DNA of 36,444 bases from DATAVK01 sp036267755 (lineage in GTDB: Bacteria > Actinomycetota > Actinomycetes > JAFAQI01): contig DATAVK010000094.1 in NCBI GenBank assembly GCA_036267755.1, positions 1 through 36,444 of the forward strand, in the 5' to 3' direction. Both the position numbers and the translations under genes were made by a program. How positions within the stretch are numbered: the first letter of the stretch is position 1; every line of letters begins with the position of its first letter. A model generated the notes under the pieces. That model was not told where the DNA came from and ran no database searches. It worked only from the letters and a program-made list of their open reading frames with translations. Below, piece by piece: positions 9,460 through 19,325 of the stretch.

Positions 9460-10418
9460 GAGGCCGGCGCCAGCACCGAGACTGCGGTCGCGCTGTCGAC
9501 GCCCACCGGGAGCAGTGCGATGACCGGCGTCGTCACGCCCTGATCGACGTACGCCTGGATCCGTTCCTTACAGGCCTCCGGCGCACCGTGTATGACGAGG
9601 GTGTCGACCAGTTCGTCCGGGATCGCCTCGAGCGCCGTCTTGCGCTCGCCGGCCGCCCACGCTGCCTGCATCGGGGCCATCAGCTCCTCGCGACCGAGCC
9701 ACTCGTGGAACGCCCGGTAGACGGGCACGGTGAGGTACGCCGCTATTGCGAACCGTGCCACCGCGCGGGCCGTGTGGGCGTCCTCCGTCGGGGCCACGAA
9801 GATTCGGGCAGCGATCTCCTTGTCAGGCCCGCCCTCGTGCACGTACGGCGCCACGGTCGCCACGTCTTCAGGCGCGAGCCAGTTGACGATTGCGCCATCC
9901 GCCTCCCGTCCGGCCAGCCGGAGCATCCCGCTGCGCAGGGCTGCGACGAGGATCGGCGGCTGCTCGGGCGGCGGCGACGTCAGCCTGAAACCGTTGATGC
10001 TGAACGTCTCGTAGTCCTCGGTGACCTTCGCTCCGGACAGGGCAGCGCGAAGGAACCGGACCGTGTCACGGACCCGTTGGTACGGCTGGTCGAAGTCGAT
10101 GCAGTTCCATCGCTCGACGATGACGTCCGACGACGACCCGATGCCCAGAACGAAGCGGCCCGGCGCGGCGAGCTCCATCGTGGCTGCGCTCATCGCCAGG
10201 GTCGCCGGCCCGCGGGTGTAGACGGGCACGATCGCCGTACCCAGCCGGAGCCTCGGGGCCCAAACGCTCGCCAGGGCGAGTGGCGTGAAGGCGTCTGCGC
10301 CATTGGACTCCGCCGACCACAGGTCGGTGTAGCCGAGGTCGGGTAGCGACTCGATCAACGTCCGCTGGTCGCCCAGCGCCATGTCGTCGAAGGGGAAGGT
10401 GATGCCGTAGCGAACCAC
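9456..10418 (-). CDS. LLM-class (luciferase-like) F420-dependent oxidoreductase
   Basis: The protein has 320 residues and a luciferase-like TIM barrel. It begins VRYGITFPFDDMALGD, and RLRLGTAIVPVYTRGPATLAMSAATMELAAPGRFVLGIGSSSDVIVERWNG-like sequence (here ending WNC) is characteristic of actinobacterial F420-dependent members, though FMN use cannot be excluded. The substrate is unknown. The GTG at 10418 is preferred over an upstream ATG at 10457 because TAAGGT, a -10-like element, ends seven bases before it, and because the ATG would overlap the divergent aldo/keto reductase start. It is followed by the overlapping enoyl-CoA hydratase gene, suggesting that the two act on the same compound. 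Confidence 0.85.
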   Translation of the reverse strand: MVRYGITFPFDDMALGDQRTLIESLPDLGYTDLWSAESNGADAFTPLALASVWAPRLRLGTAIVPVYTRGPATLAMSAATMELAAPGRFVLGIGSSSDVIVERWNCIDFDQPYQRVRDTVRFLRAALSGAKVTEDYETFSINGFRLTSPPPEQPPILVAALRSGMLRLAGREADGAIVNWLAPEDVATVAPYVHEGGPDKEIAARIFVAPTEDAHTARAVARFAIAAYLTVPVYRAFHEWLGREELMAPMQAAWAAGERKTALEAIPDELVDTLVIHGAPEACKERIQAYVDQGVTTPVIALLPVGVDSATAVSVLAPAS

Positions 10419-10431
10419 CTTCGGGACCTTA
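10419..10431 (-). promoter_or_regulatory. Predicted leaderless promoter of the LLM oxidoreductase gene
   Basis: On the minus strand TAAGGT (complement of 10426-10431) is followed after seven bases by the GTG at 10418. This fits a TANNNT -10 with transcription starting at or next to the start codon. Only 37 bases separate this GTG from the divergent ATG at 10456, so the two promoters must overlap. Confidence 0.4.
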
Positions 10432-10455
10432 GCGGACCCGTGATTGAGTGGAGAC

Positions 10456-11448
10456 ATGACACTGCGGACACGAATCCTCGGCGCCGACGACGCGGCCCTG
10501 GAGGTCTCCGAGCTTGGCCTCGGCTGCATGGGGATGAGCGAGTTCTACGGCGCCGGCGATGACGCCGAGTCGATCGCCGTCATTCACCGTGCACTCGACT
10601 CCGGTTGCACGTTCCTGGACACGGCCGACATGTACGGCCCATTCACCAACGAGCTCCTCGTGGGCAAGGCGATCGCGGGGCGGCGCGACGAGGTGGTGGT
10701 CGCCACCAAGTTCGGCAACGAGCGTGCCGCGGACGGCAGTCACAAGGGGATCAACGGCCGGCCGGAGTACGTGCGCTCGGCCGTCGATGCGTCGTTGCAG
10801 CGCTTGGGCATCGATCAGATCGACCTGTACTACCAGCACCGGGTCGATCCCGATGTACCGATCGAGGAGACCTGGGGCGCGCTGTCGGAGATCGCCCAGG
10901 CCGGCAAGGTCCGCCACCTCGGCATCAGCGAGGCGGCGCCCGCGACGATTCGGCGGGCACACGCGGTGCACCCGATCACCGCACTGCAGACCGAATACAG
11001 CCTGTGGTCACGCGACCCGGAGGACGAGATCCTCGCGACGGTGCGCGAGCTGGGCATCGGCTTCGTCGCGTATTCGCCGCTGGGTCGCGGCTTCCTGTCC
11101 GGCCAGATCCGGTCGCCCGAGGACCTGCCCGAGAACGACTTCCGCCGGGCCAACCCGCGCTTCACCGGCGAGAACTTCACCCGCAACCTCGAGACGGTCG
11201 ACCGGGTGAACGAGATCGCCGCCGAGAAGGGCTGCACCGGGTCACAGCTCGCGCTCGCGTGGGTGCTGGCCCAAGGGGACGACATCGTGGCGATCCCCGG
11301 CACGAAGCGACTGAACTACCTCGAGGAGAACCTCGCCGCCGTCGACGTGACCCTCACTGCTGACGACCTGCGACGCATCGACGAAGTGGCACCGAGAGGC
11401 AGCATCGTCGGCGATCGCTACCCCAACATGTCGAGCATCAACCGCTAG
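10456..11448 (+). CDS. Aldo/keto reductase
   Basis: The protein has 330 residues and the NADPH-dependent aldo/keto reductase barrel. The catalytic tetrad is visible: Asp in FLDTADMYG, Tyr in the same motif, Lys in VVATKFG and His in YYQHRVD. The N-terminus VSELGLGCMGMSEFYG and the QTEYSLWSRDPE and YSPLGRGFLSG segments place it with bacterial AKRs such as YajO-like or pyridoxal-reductase-like enzymes that reduce aldehydes and ketones. The ATG at 10456 has only a close-set GGAG upstream. It is the one plus-strand gene between minus-strand acyl-CoA genes; the true substrate is unknown. Confidence 0.92.
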   Translation: MTLRTRILGADDAALEVSELGLGCMGMSEFYGAGDDAESIAVIHRALDSGCTFLDTADMYGPFTNELLVGKAIAGRRDEVVVATKFGNERAADGSHKGINGRPEYVRSAVDASLQRLGIDQIDLYYQHRVDPDVPIEETWGALSEIAQAGKVRHLGISEAAPATIRRAHAVHPITALQTEYSLWSRDPEDEILATVRELGIGFVAYSPLGRGFLSGQIRSPEDLPENDFRRANPRFTGENFTRNLETVDRVNEIAAEKGCTGSQLALAWVLAQGDDIVAIPGTKRLNYLEENLAAVDVTLTADDLRRIDEVAPRGSIVGDRYPNMSSINR

Positions 11449-11467
11449 GACTGGGTACGTCGGGCGG

Positions 11468-12610
11468 TCAGACGCCGAGGGAACGGCCGATGATCTCCTT
11501 CATGATCTCGGTGGTGCCGCCGTAGATGGTGGCGACCCGGCTGTCGAGATAGGCCTTGGCGACGGGGTACTCGAGCATGTAGCCGTAGCCGCCGTGCAGC
11601 TGCACGCAGGCGTCGACGACCCGCTTCTGCAGCTCGGTCGTCCACCACTTCGCCATCGCGGCGTCGGTCACCGTCAGCCGGCCGGCGTTGTGCTCGGCGA
11701 TGCTCTTGTCGAGGTACACCCGCGCGATCTCGACCTCGGTCGCGAGCTCCGCGAGCACGAACCGCGAGTGCTGGAAGGACCCGATCGGGCGACCGAACGC
11801 GGTCCTGGTCTTGCAGTACTCCAGGGTCTGCTCGAGGATCCGCTCGGCCACCGCGACCGCGCCGACCGCGATTGACAGCCGTTCCTGCGGCAGGTTCTCC
11901 ATGAGGTGGATGAAGCCCTGGTTCTCCCCGCCCAGCAGGTTGGTGACCGGCACACGGACATCGGAGAAGAACAGCTCGGCGGTGTCCTGCGCCTTGAGCC
12001 CGACCTTCTCCAGGTTGCGGCCACGCGAGAAGCCCGGCATGTCGCGCTCGACCATGATCAGCGAGATGCCGCGGGCTCCCTGTGACGGGTCGGTCTTCGC
12101 CACCACGATGACCAGGTCGGAGTTGATTCCGTTGGTAATGAACGTCTTCGAGCCGTTGATCACCCACTCATCGCCGTCGCGAACGGCGGTGGTCTGGATG
12201 CCCTGCAGGTCAGACCCGGCGGCCGGCTCACTCATCGCGATCGCGGTGATCAGCTCACCAGTGCAGAACCCCGGCAACCAGCGCGCCTTTTGCTCGTCGG
12301 AGGCCAACCGAACGAGGTACGGCGCCACCACGTCGTTGTGCAGGCCGAACCCGATCCCGCTGGCACCGGCGCGCACGATTTCCTCGCTGAGAACGGCGTT
12401 GAACCGAAAGTCGCTGACCCCGCCGCCGCCGTACTCCTCGTCGATCTCGAAGCCGAGCAGTCCCTGCTTCCCTGCCTCGAGCCAGACGCCGCGGTCGACG
12501 ATCCCCGCCTTCTCCCATTCGGCGTGATGGGGGACGACGTGGCGCTCAAGGAAACCGCGCACGGTGGAGCGGAACGCCTCGTGGTCCTCGGTGTAGAGAT
12601 CGCGCTGCAT
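11468..12610 (-). CDS. Long-chain-type acyl-CoA dehydrogenase
   Basis: The protein has 380 residues and is an FAD-dependent acyl-CoA dehydrogenase that makes 2-enoyl-CoA and passes electrons to ETF. FAD-binding motifs AIAMSEPAAGSDLQG (124-138) and FITNG (157-161) and the C-terminal VQLHGGYGYMLEYPVAKAY are clear. The catalytic layout is that of long-chain enzymes (ACADL): the short-chain and medium-chain catalytic Glu position is Gly364 (IYGGT), while a Glu is present at 243 in LPQERL, the position used by LCAD and isovaleryl-CoA dehydrogenase. It is last in the carboxylase operon but also has its own predicted leaderless promoter. The substrate may be branched or long; this is not decided by sequence. 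Confidence 0.94.
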   Translation of the reverse strand: MQRDLYTEDHEAFRSTVRGFLERHVVPHHAEWEKAGIVDRGVWLEAGKQGLLGFEIDEEYGGGGVSDFRFNAVLSEEIVRAGASGIGFGLHNDVVAPYLVRLASDEQKARWLPGFCTGELITAIAMSEPAAGSDLQGIQTTAVRDGDEWVINGSKTFITNGINSDLVIVVAKTDPSQGARGISLIMVERDMPGFSRGRNLEKVGLKAQDTAELFFSDVRVPVTNLLGGENQGFIHLMENLPQERLSIAVGAVAVAERILEQTLEYCKTRTAFGRPIGSFQHSRFVLAELATEVEIARVYLDKSIAEHNAGRLTVTDAAMAKWWTTELQKRVVDACVQLHGGYGYMLEYPVAKAYLDSRVATIYGGTTEIMKEIIGRSLGV

Positions 12611-12622
12611 GGGCTCAGCATA
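12611..12622 (-). promoter_or_regulatory. Predicted leaderless promoter of the acyl-CoA dehydrogenase gene
   Basis: TATGCT (complement of 12617-12622) is followed after exactly six bases by the ATG at 12610, and no ribosome binding site is evident. This suggests a separate start for the dehydrogenase inside the carboxylase operon. Confidence 0.4.
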
Positions 12623-12659
12623 AGAGCCGGCCGAGCGGCGTTCGGTCAGGTCAGGTCGG

Positions 12660-13415
12660 TCAGCGCGGCGCCATCCGGATCGCGCCGTCGAGCCGGATCA
12701 CCTCGCCGTTGAGCAGCGGGTTCTCCACGATGTGCCGGGCCAGCGCCGCGTACTCAGCCGGCCGACCGAGCCGGGCCGGGTGCGGAACCTGGCGGCCGAG
12801 CGACTCGCGCGCCTCGTCGGGCAGGCCCGCCAGCATCGGCGTGTCCATGAGGCCGGGGGCGATCGTCACGACGCGGATCTGCGCCGATGCGAGATCGCGG
12901 GCGATCGGCAGCGTCATCCCGACGATGCCACCCTTCGATGCGGAGTACGCGGCCTGCCCGATCTGACCGTCGAACGCCGCGACGGACGCGGTGTTGACGA
13001 TGACGCCGCGCTCGCCGTCCACCGACTCGGTGCCGGCGATTGCCGCGGCCGCGAGCCGGATCACGTTGAAGGTGCCGATCAGGTTGACACGCACCACGAA
13101 CTCGAACTGCTCGAGTGGGAGGACGCCGTTCTTGCCGAGCACCCGGCCGGGCGTGCCGACCCCGGCGCAGTTCACGACGATCCGCAACGGCCCGGCGCCG
13201 ATCGCCGTGTCGACGGCGGCTTGCACGGCGGCCGGATCGGTGACATCGACGGCAGCGAAGCTCCCGGACAGCCGCGCCGCGTGGTCGGCGCCGGCCGAGT
13301 GAGGCAGGTCGGCGATGACCACGTGGGCTCCGGCCGCGGCGAGTTCGGTGGCCGTGGCGAGCCCGAGGCCACTCGCACCGCCGGTGACCAGGGCCGAACA
13401 GTTCTCGATCTGCAT
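12660..13415 (-). CDS. Short-chain dehydrogenase, 3-hydroxyacyl-CoA dehydrogenase type II-like
   Basis: The protein has 251 residues. It has the Rossmann motif TGGASGLG (11-18), NCAG (82-85), and catalytic N111, S144, Y157 and K161 (YSASK). The overall pattern, including GVIVNTASVAAFDGQIGQAAYSASKGGIVGMTLPIARDLA and APGLMDTPML, matches the HSD17B10 / 2-methyl-3-hydroxybutyryl-CoA dehydrogenase type, which oxidises 3-hydroxyacyl-CoA with NAD. The ATG at 13415 has AGGAGAGG about ten bases upstream, and that sequence overlaps the stop of the biotin carboxylase gene. It lies between carboxylase and acyl-CoA dehydrogenase genes in one operon. Confidence 0.92.
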   Translation of the reverse strand: MQIENCSALVTGGASGLGLATATELAAAGAHVVIADLPHSAGADHAARLSGSFAAVDVTDPAAVQAAVDTAIGAGPLRIVVNCAGVGTPGRVLGKNGVLPLEQFEFVVRVNLIGTFNVIRLAAAAIAGTESVDGERGVIVNTASVAAFDGQIGQAAYSASKGGIVGMTLPIARDLASAQIRVVTIAPGLMDTPMLAGLPDEARESLGRQVPHPARLGRPAEYAALARHIVENPLLNGEVIRLDGAIRMAPR

Positions 13416-13431
13416 GGTTCTGCGTCCTCTC

Positions 13432-15419
13432 CTAACGCGCAGCAGGCGCTTCGCCGTCAGTGTCCTCAGCGGCCACGACGGCGAGGACCATACCGGCATC
13501 CACCTGTTGACCCGCGGCCACGTTCAGCTCGACGACCGAGCCGGCCGCCGGGCTCGCGACGGTGTGCTCCATCTTCATCGCCTCCAGCACCACGAGCGGC
13601 TGCTGCGCCACGACCAAGTCACCCACCTCGACGAGGACCCGCACGACGGCGCCGGGCATCGGAGCCACCAGCGACCCGGCAGTGACGGTGGCCGCGGGGT
13701 CGGGCAGCCGGTCCAGAAGCTGATACGACGACGTCCCCAGCGCCGAGCTCACATCGACGATGCTCCCGGTGATGCCGATGCCGTAGCTACGTCGTACCCC
13801 GTCGATGGAGAGCGTGACGGTTCCTGTCGCACCCGGATGCAGCTCGGCGTCGACCGGCTCGCCGTCCACCGAGACGTCGAGCCGGCCCGACCGGTCGAAG
13901 CGGTAGTCGACGCTCACCGTTGTAGAGCCATCGACGAGCTGTACCTCCTGCGGCTGCGACGGGTTGTTCCGCCAGCCGCTCGGCAGCCCGGCGACGACCG
14001 TGGCCTCACGGCGGTGAGCCGCCTGAACGGCCATCGCCGCCGCAACAGCATGCGCGCGGCGGCCGACCGGATCGAGCAGGGATCCGGCCATGGCAGCAAC
14101 GTCGTGGCGGTCGAGGTACGCCGTGTCGGTGGACCCGGCCAGGAACTCGGGCTCACCGAGGATCCGCGTCAGCAGGTCGCGGTTGGTCGTGACGCCCTGG
14201 AGGCTTGATCGGCGCAGGGCCGACGCAAGCCGGGCCGCCGCCTCGGCCCGGGTTGGCGCATGGGCGATGACCTTCGCCAGCATCGGGTCGTAGTGCCTCG
14301 ACACCACGCTGCCGGTCTCGACGCCACTGTCGAGCCGGAGTCCGGTTGCGTCCCCGGTCGGTACGTCGAACTCGCGCAGCAACCCGGTCGAGGGCAGGAA
14401 CCCGTGCTCGGCGTCCTCGGCGTAGAGCCTCACCTCGATGGCATGACCGGTCATGGTCGGGGTCAGCGCCTCGGGCGGCAGTGGCTGTCGCTGCGCCACG
14501 GTGAGCTGCAGCCGGACCAGGTCCAGCCCGGTGATCGCCTCCGTCACGGGGTGCTCGACCTGCAGCCGGGTGTTCATCTCGAGGAACCAGTAGCTGCCGT
14601 CGGCGGTCAGGACGAACTCGACCGTGCCAGCGCCGACGTACCCGACGGCCCGGGCCGCCGCCACCGCCGCTTCACCCATCCGGGCCCGCAGCGACGGGTC
14701 GACGGCAGTCGACGGCGCCTCTTCCACGATCTTCTGGTGCCGACGCTGGATCGAGCACTCCCGCTCGAACAGTGACACCACGTTCCCGTGGTTGTCGGCC
14801 ATCACTTGCACCTCGACGTGCCGCGCGGCATCGACGTACCGCTCGAGGAAGACGGTGGCATCGCCGAAGGCACCGGCCGCCTCGCGTCGCGCGGACTCGA
14901 GCGCCACCGCCAAGTCGTCGGGAGACCGGACGATTCGCATGCCGCGACCGCCGCCGCCGGCCGATGCCTTGACGAGCAACGGATATCCGACGTCGGCCGC
15001 GCCCGAGTCGTCCTCGCTCCACGGCAGCGTCGGCACGCCGGCGGCGCGCATCATCCGTTTCGCCTCGAGCTTCGAGCCCATCGATGCGATCGCTGCCGGC
15101 GGCGGCCCGACCCAGGTCAGCCCGGCGTCGAGGACTTGCTGGGCGAACTCCGCGTTCTCGGACAGGAAGCCGTAGCCCGGGTGAACGGCGTCCGCGCCAG
15201 CCCGCCGCGCTGCCCCGACGATCAGGTCGCCCCGCAAGTAGGTGTCGCCGGGATCGTTACCCGGCAACCGCACCGCCGCGTCGGCGTCGCGGACGAACGG
15301 CAGGTCGGCGTCGGCATCGCTGAAGACAGCGACCGTGGCGATGCCCATCTCCCGGGCGGTGCGGAACACCCGACGCGCGATCTCGCCGCGGTTGGCGACC
15401 AATAGCGATCGCATGGCGC

Positions 15420-15423
<4 letters not shown>
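13432..15423 (-). CDS. Acyl-CoA carboxylase, biotin carboxylase/carrier subunit
   Basis: The protein has 663 residues. The N-terminal biotin carboxylase (about 1-450) starts LLVANRGEIARRVFRTAREMG and has KASAGGGGRGMRIV (ATP grasp), RRHQKIVEEAPS and EMNTRLQVEHPVTE. A linker region follows, and a C-terminal biotinyl domain carries K617 in the EAMKMEHT motif. It carboxylates biotin with ATP and bicarbonate and hands the group to the partner subunit. Length and order resemble mycobacterial AccA2 or methylcrotonyl-CoA carboxylase alpha. The GTG at 15423 overlaps the stop of the carboxyltransferase gene; an ATG at 15414 in the same frame is an equally likely start. Confidence 0.94.
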
Positions 15424-17018
<1,595 letters not shown>

Positions 17019-17031
17019 GGCGGCGACTCTA
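17019..17031 (-). promoter_or_regulatory. Possible internal promoter before the carboxyltransferase gene
   Basis: TAGAGT (complement of 17026-17031) overlaps the TAG stop of the DICT gene and lies seven bases before the ATG at 17018. It may let the carboxylase genes be transcribed independently of the DICT gene. Part of the match is forced by the stop codon, so support is weaker than at the other sites. Confidence 0.3.
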
Positions 17032-17493
17032 CGGGGACGGCTTCGGCGGCTGGAACAGCCCTAGCTCGCCCAGACACATCCGGACCAGGCCGGGATCCTC
17101 GGTCTCCGCCACGTCGAAGTCGGCGCCGAGGTCGGTCCCGGCGAATCCCGCCGCCCGGCCGTCGGGCCAGGCCAGGAGCAGCGACCAGAGGTCCGCCAAC
17201 GGCCCGGACTCGTCGATCGTGACCCCTACGACCCCGTCGGCGAGGTACGCCGGAACATCGCGACCGTGCACCACGACCTCCGCGCCCGCCGCGGCGAGCA
17301 TGCGCCACACCTGTCGGGCCCGCGGGCTCGCGCACCGCACGTCCTGGATGAACACGACGGCGAGCCCGGGCGGATCCGCCAGTGCGCGCGCTTCCAGCCC
17401 TTTCGTGACGGCTAGGAGCTCCGCGCGGTGCAATCGCCGTACCGAAGACGACTCGCGCAGCACGTCGTACGGCGTACGCCCTGCACTCCCCAC
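17029..17493 (-). CDS. Small DICT-like sensory domain protein
   Basis: The protein has 154 residues and is nearly all one domain. The pattern LHRAELLAVTKGLEARALADPPGLAVVFIQDVR, then ARQVWRMLAAAGAEVVVHGRDVP, then GVVGVTIDESGPLADLWSLLLAWPDGRAAGFAGTDLG resembles DICT domains, which accompany diguanylate cyclases and two-component systems and are thought to sense a signal; I recognise this by pattern, not by search. There is no attached output domain. The start is uncertain: GTG at 17493 is chosen as the first codon after a large inverted repeat, with GTG at 17463 as an alternative; neither has a good ribosome binding site. It lies ten bases before the carboxyltransferase gene and may modulate that operon. 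Confidence 0.6.
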   Translation of the reverse strand: MGSAGRTPYDVLRESSSVRRLHRAELLAVTKGLEARALADPPGLAVVFIQDVRCASPRARQVWRMLAAAGAEVVVHGRDVPAYLADGVVGVTIDESGPLADLWSLLLAWPDGRAAGFAGTDLGADFDVAETEDPGLVRMCLGELGLFQPPKPSP

Positions 17494-17495
17494 CC

Positions 17496-17568
17496 GATGA
17501 TCATGACGTTCTCGTCGGAACGCGCCGACAGACCCCCAGCGTGTCGCGACGAGAGCGTCATGATCATC
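17496..17568. repeat. 73-bp inverted repeat with 22-bp arms
   Basis: The arms at 17496-17517 and 17547-17568 are reverse complements at 21 of 22 positions and contain TGATCATGACG. Inside, CGACA (17526-17530) pairs with TGTCG (17542-17546), giving a nested stem around an 11-base loop. The element fills the 86-base gap between the aldo/keto reductase stop (17582-17580) and the DICT start (17493), ending three bases before that start. It could be a terminator, an operator or a REP/MITE-like mobile repeat. No second copy was seen in this window. Confidence 0.7.
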
Positions 17569-17579
17569 GCCGGAGGTGG

Positions 17580-18451
17580 TTAGCCGGAGACTGCGGTCAG
17601 GGCGTCGTACTCGTCGTCGGAGAGCTCGATCGTTGCCGCGTCGCAGTTGGCTTCTAGGTGCGCGACGGAGGACGTTCCAGGGATCGGCAGCATGACCGGT
17701 GAGCGGCGCAGCAGCCAGGCCAGCGCCAGCTCCGAGGGCGAGCGCTCGTGCCGCTTGCTCGCGTCGGTGAGCGGGCCGCCGTCCTTCGCCAGCTTCCCGG
17801 TCGCGAGCGGGAACCACGGGATGAAGCCGATCCCCTCCGCCTCGCAGTAGTCGACGACGTCCTCGTGCTGCCGGTCGGTGAGGTTGTACAAGTTTTGAAC
17901 GCTGACGACGTCCACGATCTCCCGCATCGCTGTGACGGTGTCGACGTCACCTCGGAGACGCCGATGTGGCGGATCTTGCCCTCGTCCTGCATCGCCTTCA
18001 GCTCACCTAGCGAGTCCGCGATCGGTACGTCGGGATCGACCCGGTGGAGCTGGTAGAGGTCGATGCGCTCGAGCCCGAGCCGGCGCAACGACATCTCGAC
18101 GCACTGCCGCAGGTACGCCGGTGTCCCGCACGGGCGCCAGTCGCCGGGTCCGGCGCGGGTCAGGCCGCCCTTGGTGGCGATGATGAGATCGTCCGGGTAG
18201 GGGTGCAGCGCCTCGTGGATCAGGTCCTCCGAGACGAACGGCCCGTAGGAGTCGGCGGTGTCGATCAGGTCGATCCCGAGCTCGACGGCGCGCCGCAGCA
18301 CCCGGATGCACTCGTCGTGATCCTTGGGCGGACCCCAGATGCCCGGTCCGGTGAGCTGCATCGCGCCGAAGCCGAGCCGGTGGACGGTCAAGTCCTCGCC
18401 GAGGGTGAGCGTGCCGCTCGAGATGATCGGTGGTGTGGTGGAAGTTGCCAT
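17580..18451 (-). pseudogene. Aldo/keto reductase with a -1 frameshift
   Basis: The first part (from the ATG at 18451) reads MATSTTPPIISSG, has GFGAMQLTGPGIWG, Asp and Tyr in LIDTADSYG, Lys in IIATKGG and His in LYQLHRVD, all typical of AKR enzymes, and continues to HIGVSEV. The frame is then lost. Starting near 17950 the +1 frame continues with MREIVDVVSVQNLYNL and LLRRSPVMLPIPGTSS to the stop. One extra base (GTGGAC in place of GTGAC, near 17947-17951) would restore a normal 290-residue enzyme, since 872 bases is one short of 291 codons. It is either a recent pseudogene or a sequencing error. All other sequence is intact and catalytic residues are kept. Confidence 0.85.
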
Positions 18452-18480
18452 AACAACAGTCTCGCCTGGGCTGGCCGCTC

Positions 18481-19308
18481 CTACACGTCGGCAGTCGGCG
18501 CGGTTCGGTCGCGCAACGCCCAGAACGCGACGGAGGCAGCCGCGGCGACGTTGAGCGAGTCGACCCCAGGCGACATCGGGATCCGCACCGAGAAGTCGGC
18601 GGCGGTCACCGCGGCATCCGATAGGCCCGGGCCCTCGGTGCCGATCATCACGGCGAGTCGATCACCGTCGGCGACGACGACCTCGTCGAGAGACACCGCG
18701 CCTGGTGCCGGGGTCAGCGCGGCAACGGTAAAGCCGGTCTCCCGGATCCGTTCGATGTCGCCGGGCCAGCTGGTCGCGCGGGCGTACGGCAGCGTGAACA
18801 CCGCCCCCATCGACACCCGGACCGAACGCCGGTAGAGCGGATCGGCCGACGACGGCGACAGGACGACGGCCTGGATGCCGAGCGCGGTCGCGGCCCGGAA
18901 CACCGCCCCTAGGTTGGTGTGGTTGACGAGGTTCTCGACGAGCGCGATCCGACGGGCACCCGACAGCACGGTCGCAAGGTCCGGCGGCGCCTGACGGTGC
19001 ACCGACGCGAGCGCCCCGCGGTGTACGTGGAAGCCGGTGAGCTCGCGCAGCACCGGCTCGGCGGCGAGGTAGATCGGGGCATCAGAGCCGGCCAGCGACG
19101 GTTCGGTGCGCTCCAGCCATTCCGGCGTCATGACCACGGACCGCAGCTGGTAGCCGGTAGCGATCGCGCGCTCGATAACGCGGGCGCCCTCGGCGATGAA
19201 CAACCCGTGCGGGCCCTCGATCTTCGTGCGCAGCGCCACGTCAGTCAGGTCGCGGTAGTCAGCAAGCCGGTCGTCGGTGACGTCATGGATCTCGACGACG
19301 GGACCCAT
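18481..19308 (-). CDS. SpoU/TrmH-family RNA 2'-O-methyltransferase
   Basis: The protein has 275 residues. It transfers a methyl group from S-adenosylmethionine to a ribose 2'-OH in rRNA or tRNA. An N-terminal substrate-binding part (FIAEGARVIERAIATG) precedes the knotted SPOUT catalytic domain: LVENLVNHTNLGAVFRAATALG (motif 1), MIGTEGPGLSD (motif 2) and IPMSPGVDSLNVAAAASVAFWALR (motif 3). The ATG at 19308 is chosen over longer frames because the upstream part would overlap the aldolase gene; its ribosome binding site is weak. The gene lies 17 bases after the aldolase-like gene. The RNA target cannot be assigned. Confidence 0.92.
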   Translation of the reverse strand: MGPVVEIHDVTDDRLADYRDLTDVALRTKIEGPHGLFIAEGARVIERAIATGYQLRSVVMTPEWLERTEPSLAGSDAPIYLAAEPVLRELTGFHVHRGALASVHRQAPPDLATVLSGARRIALVENLVNHTNLGAVFRAATALGIQAVVLSPSSADPLYRRSVRVSMGAVFTLPYARATSWPGDIERIRETGFTVAALTPAPGAVSLDEVVVADGDRLAVMIGTEGPGLSDAAVTAADFSVRIPMSPGVDSLNVAAAASVAFWALRDRTAPTADV

Positions 19309-19325
19309 GAGGGGACGGGAAAGCG

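Noticed and set aside
17029..17817. Longer DICT-protein start upstream through the inverted repeat
   Set aside because: The frame is open to 17817, but the added part is Arg-rich, runs through the repeat and lies opposite or over the aldo/keto reductase coding sequence.
17580..17927. Separate small gene starting MREIVDVVSVQ
   Set aside because: It is the C-terminal part of the frameshifted aldo/keto reductase and has no start signal of its own.
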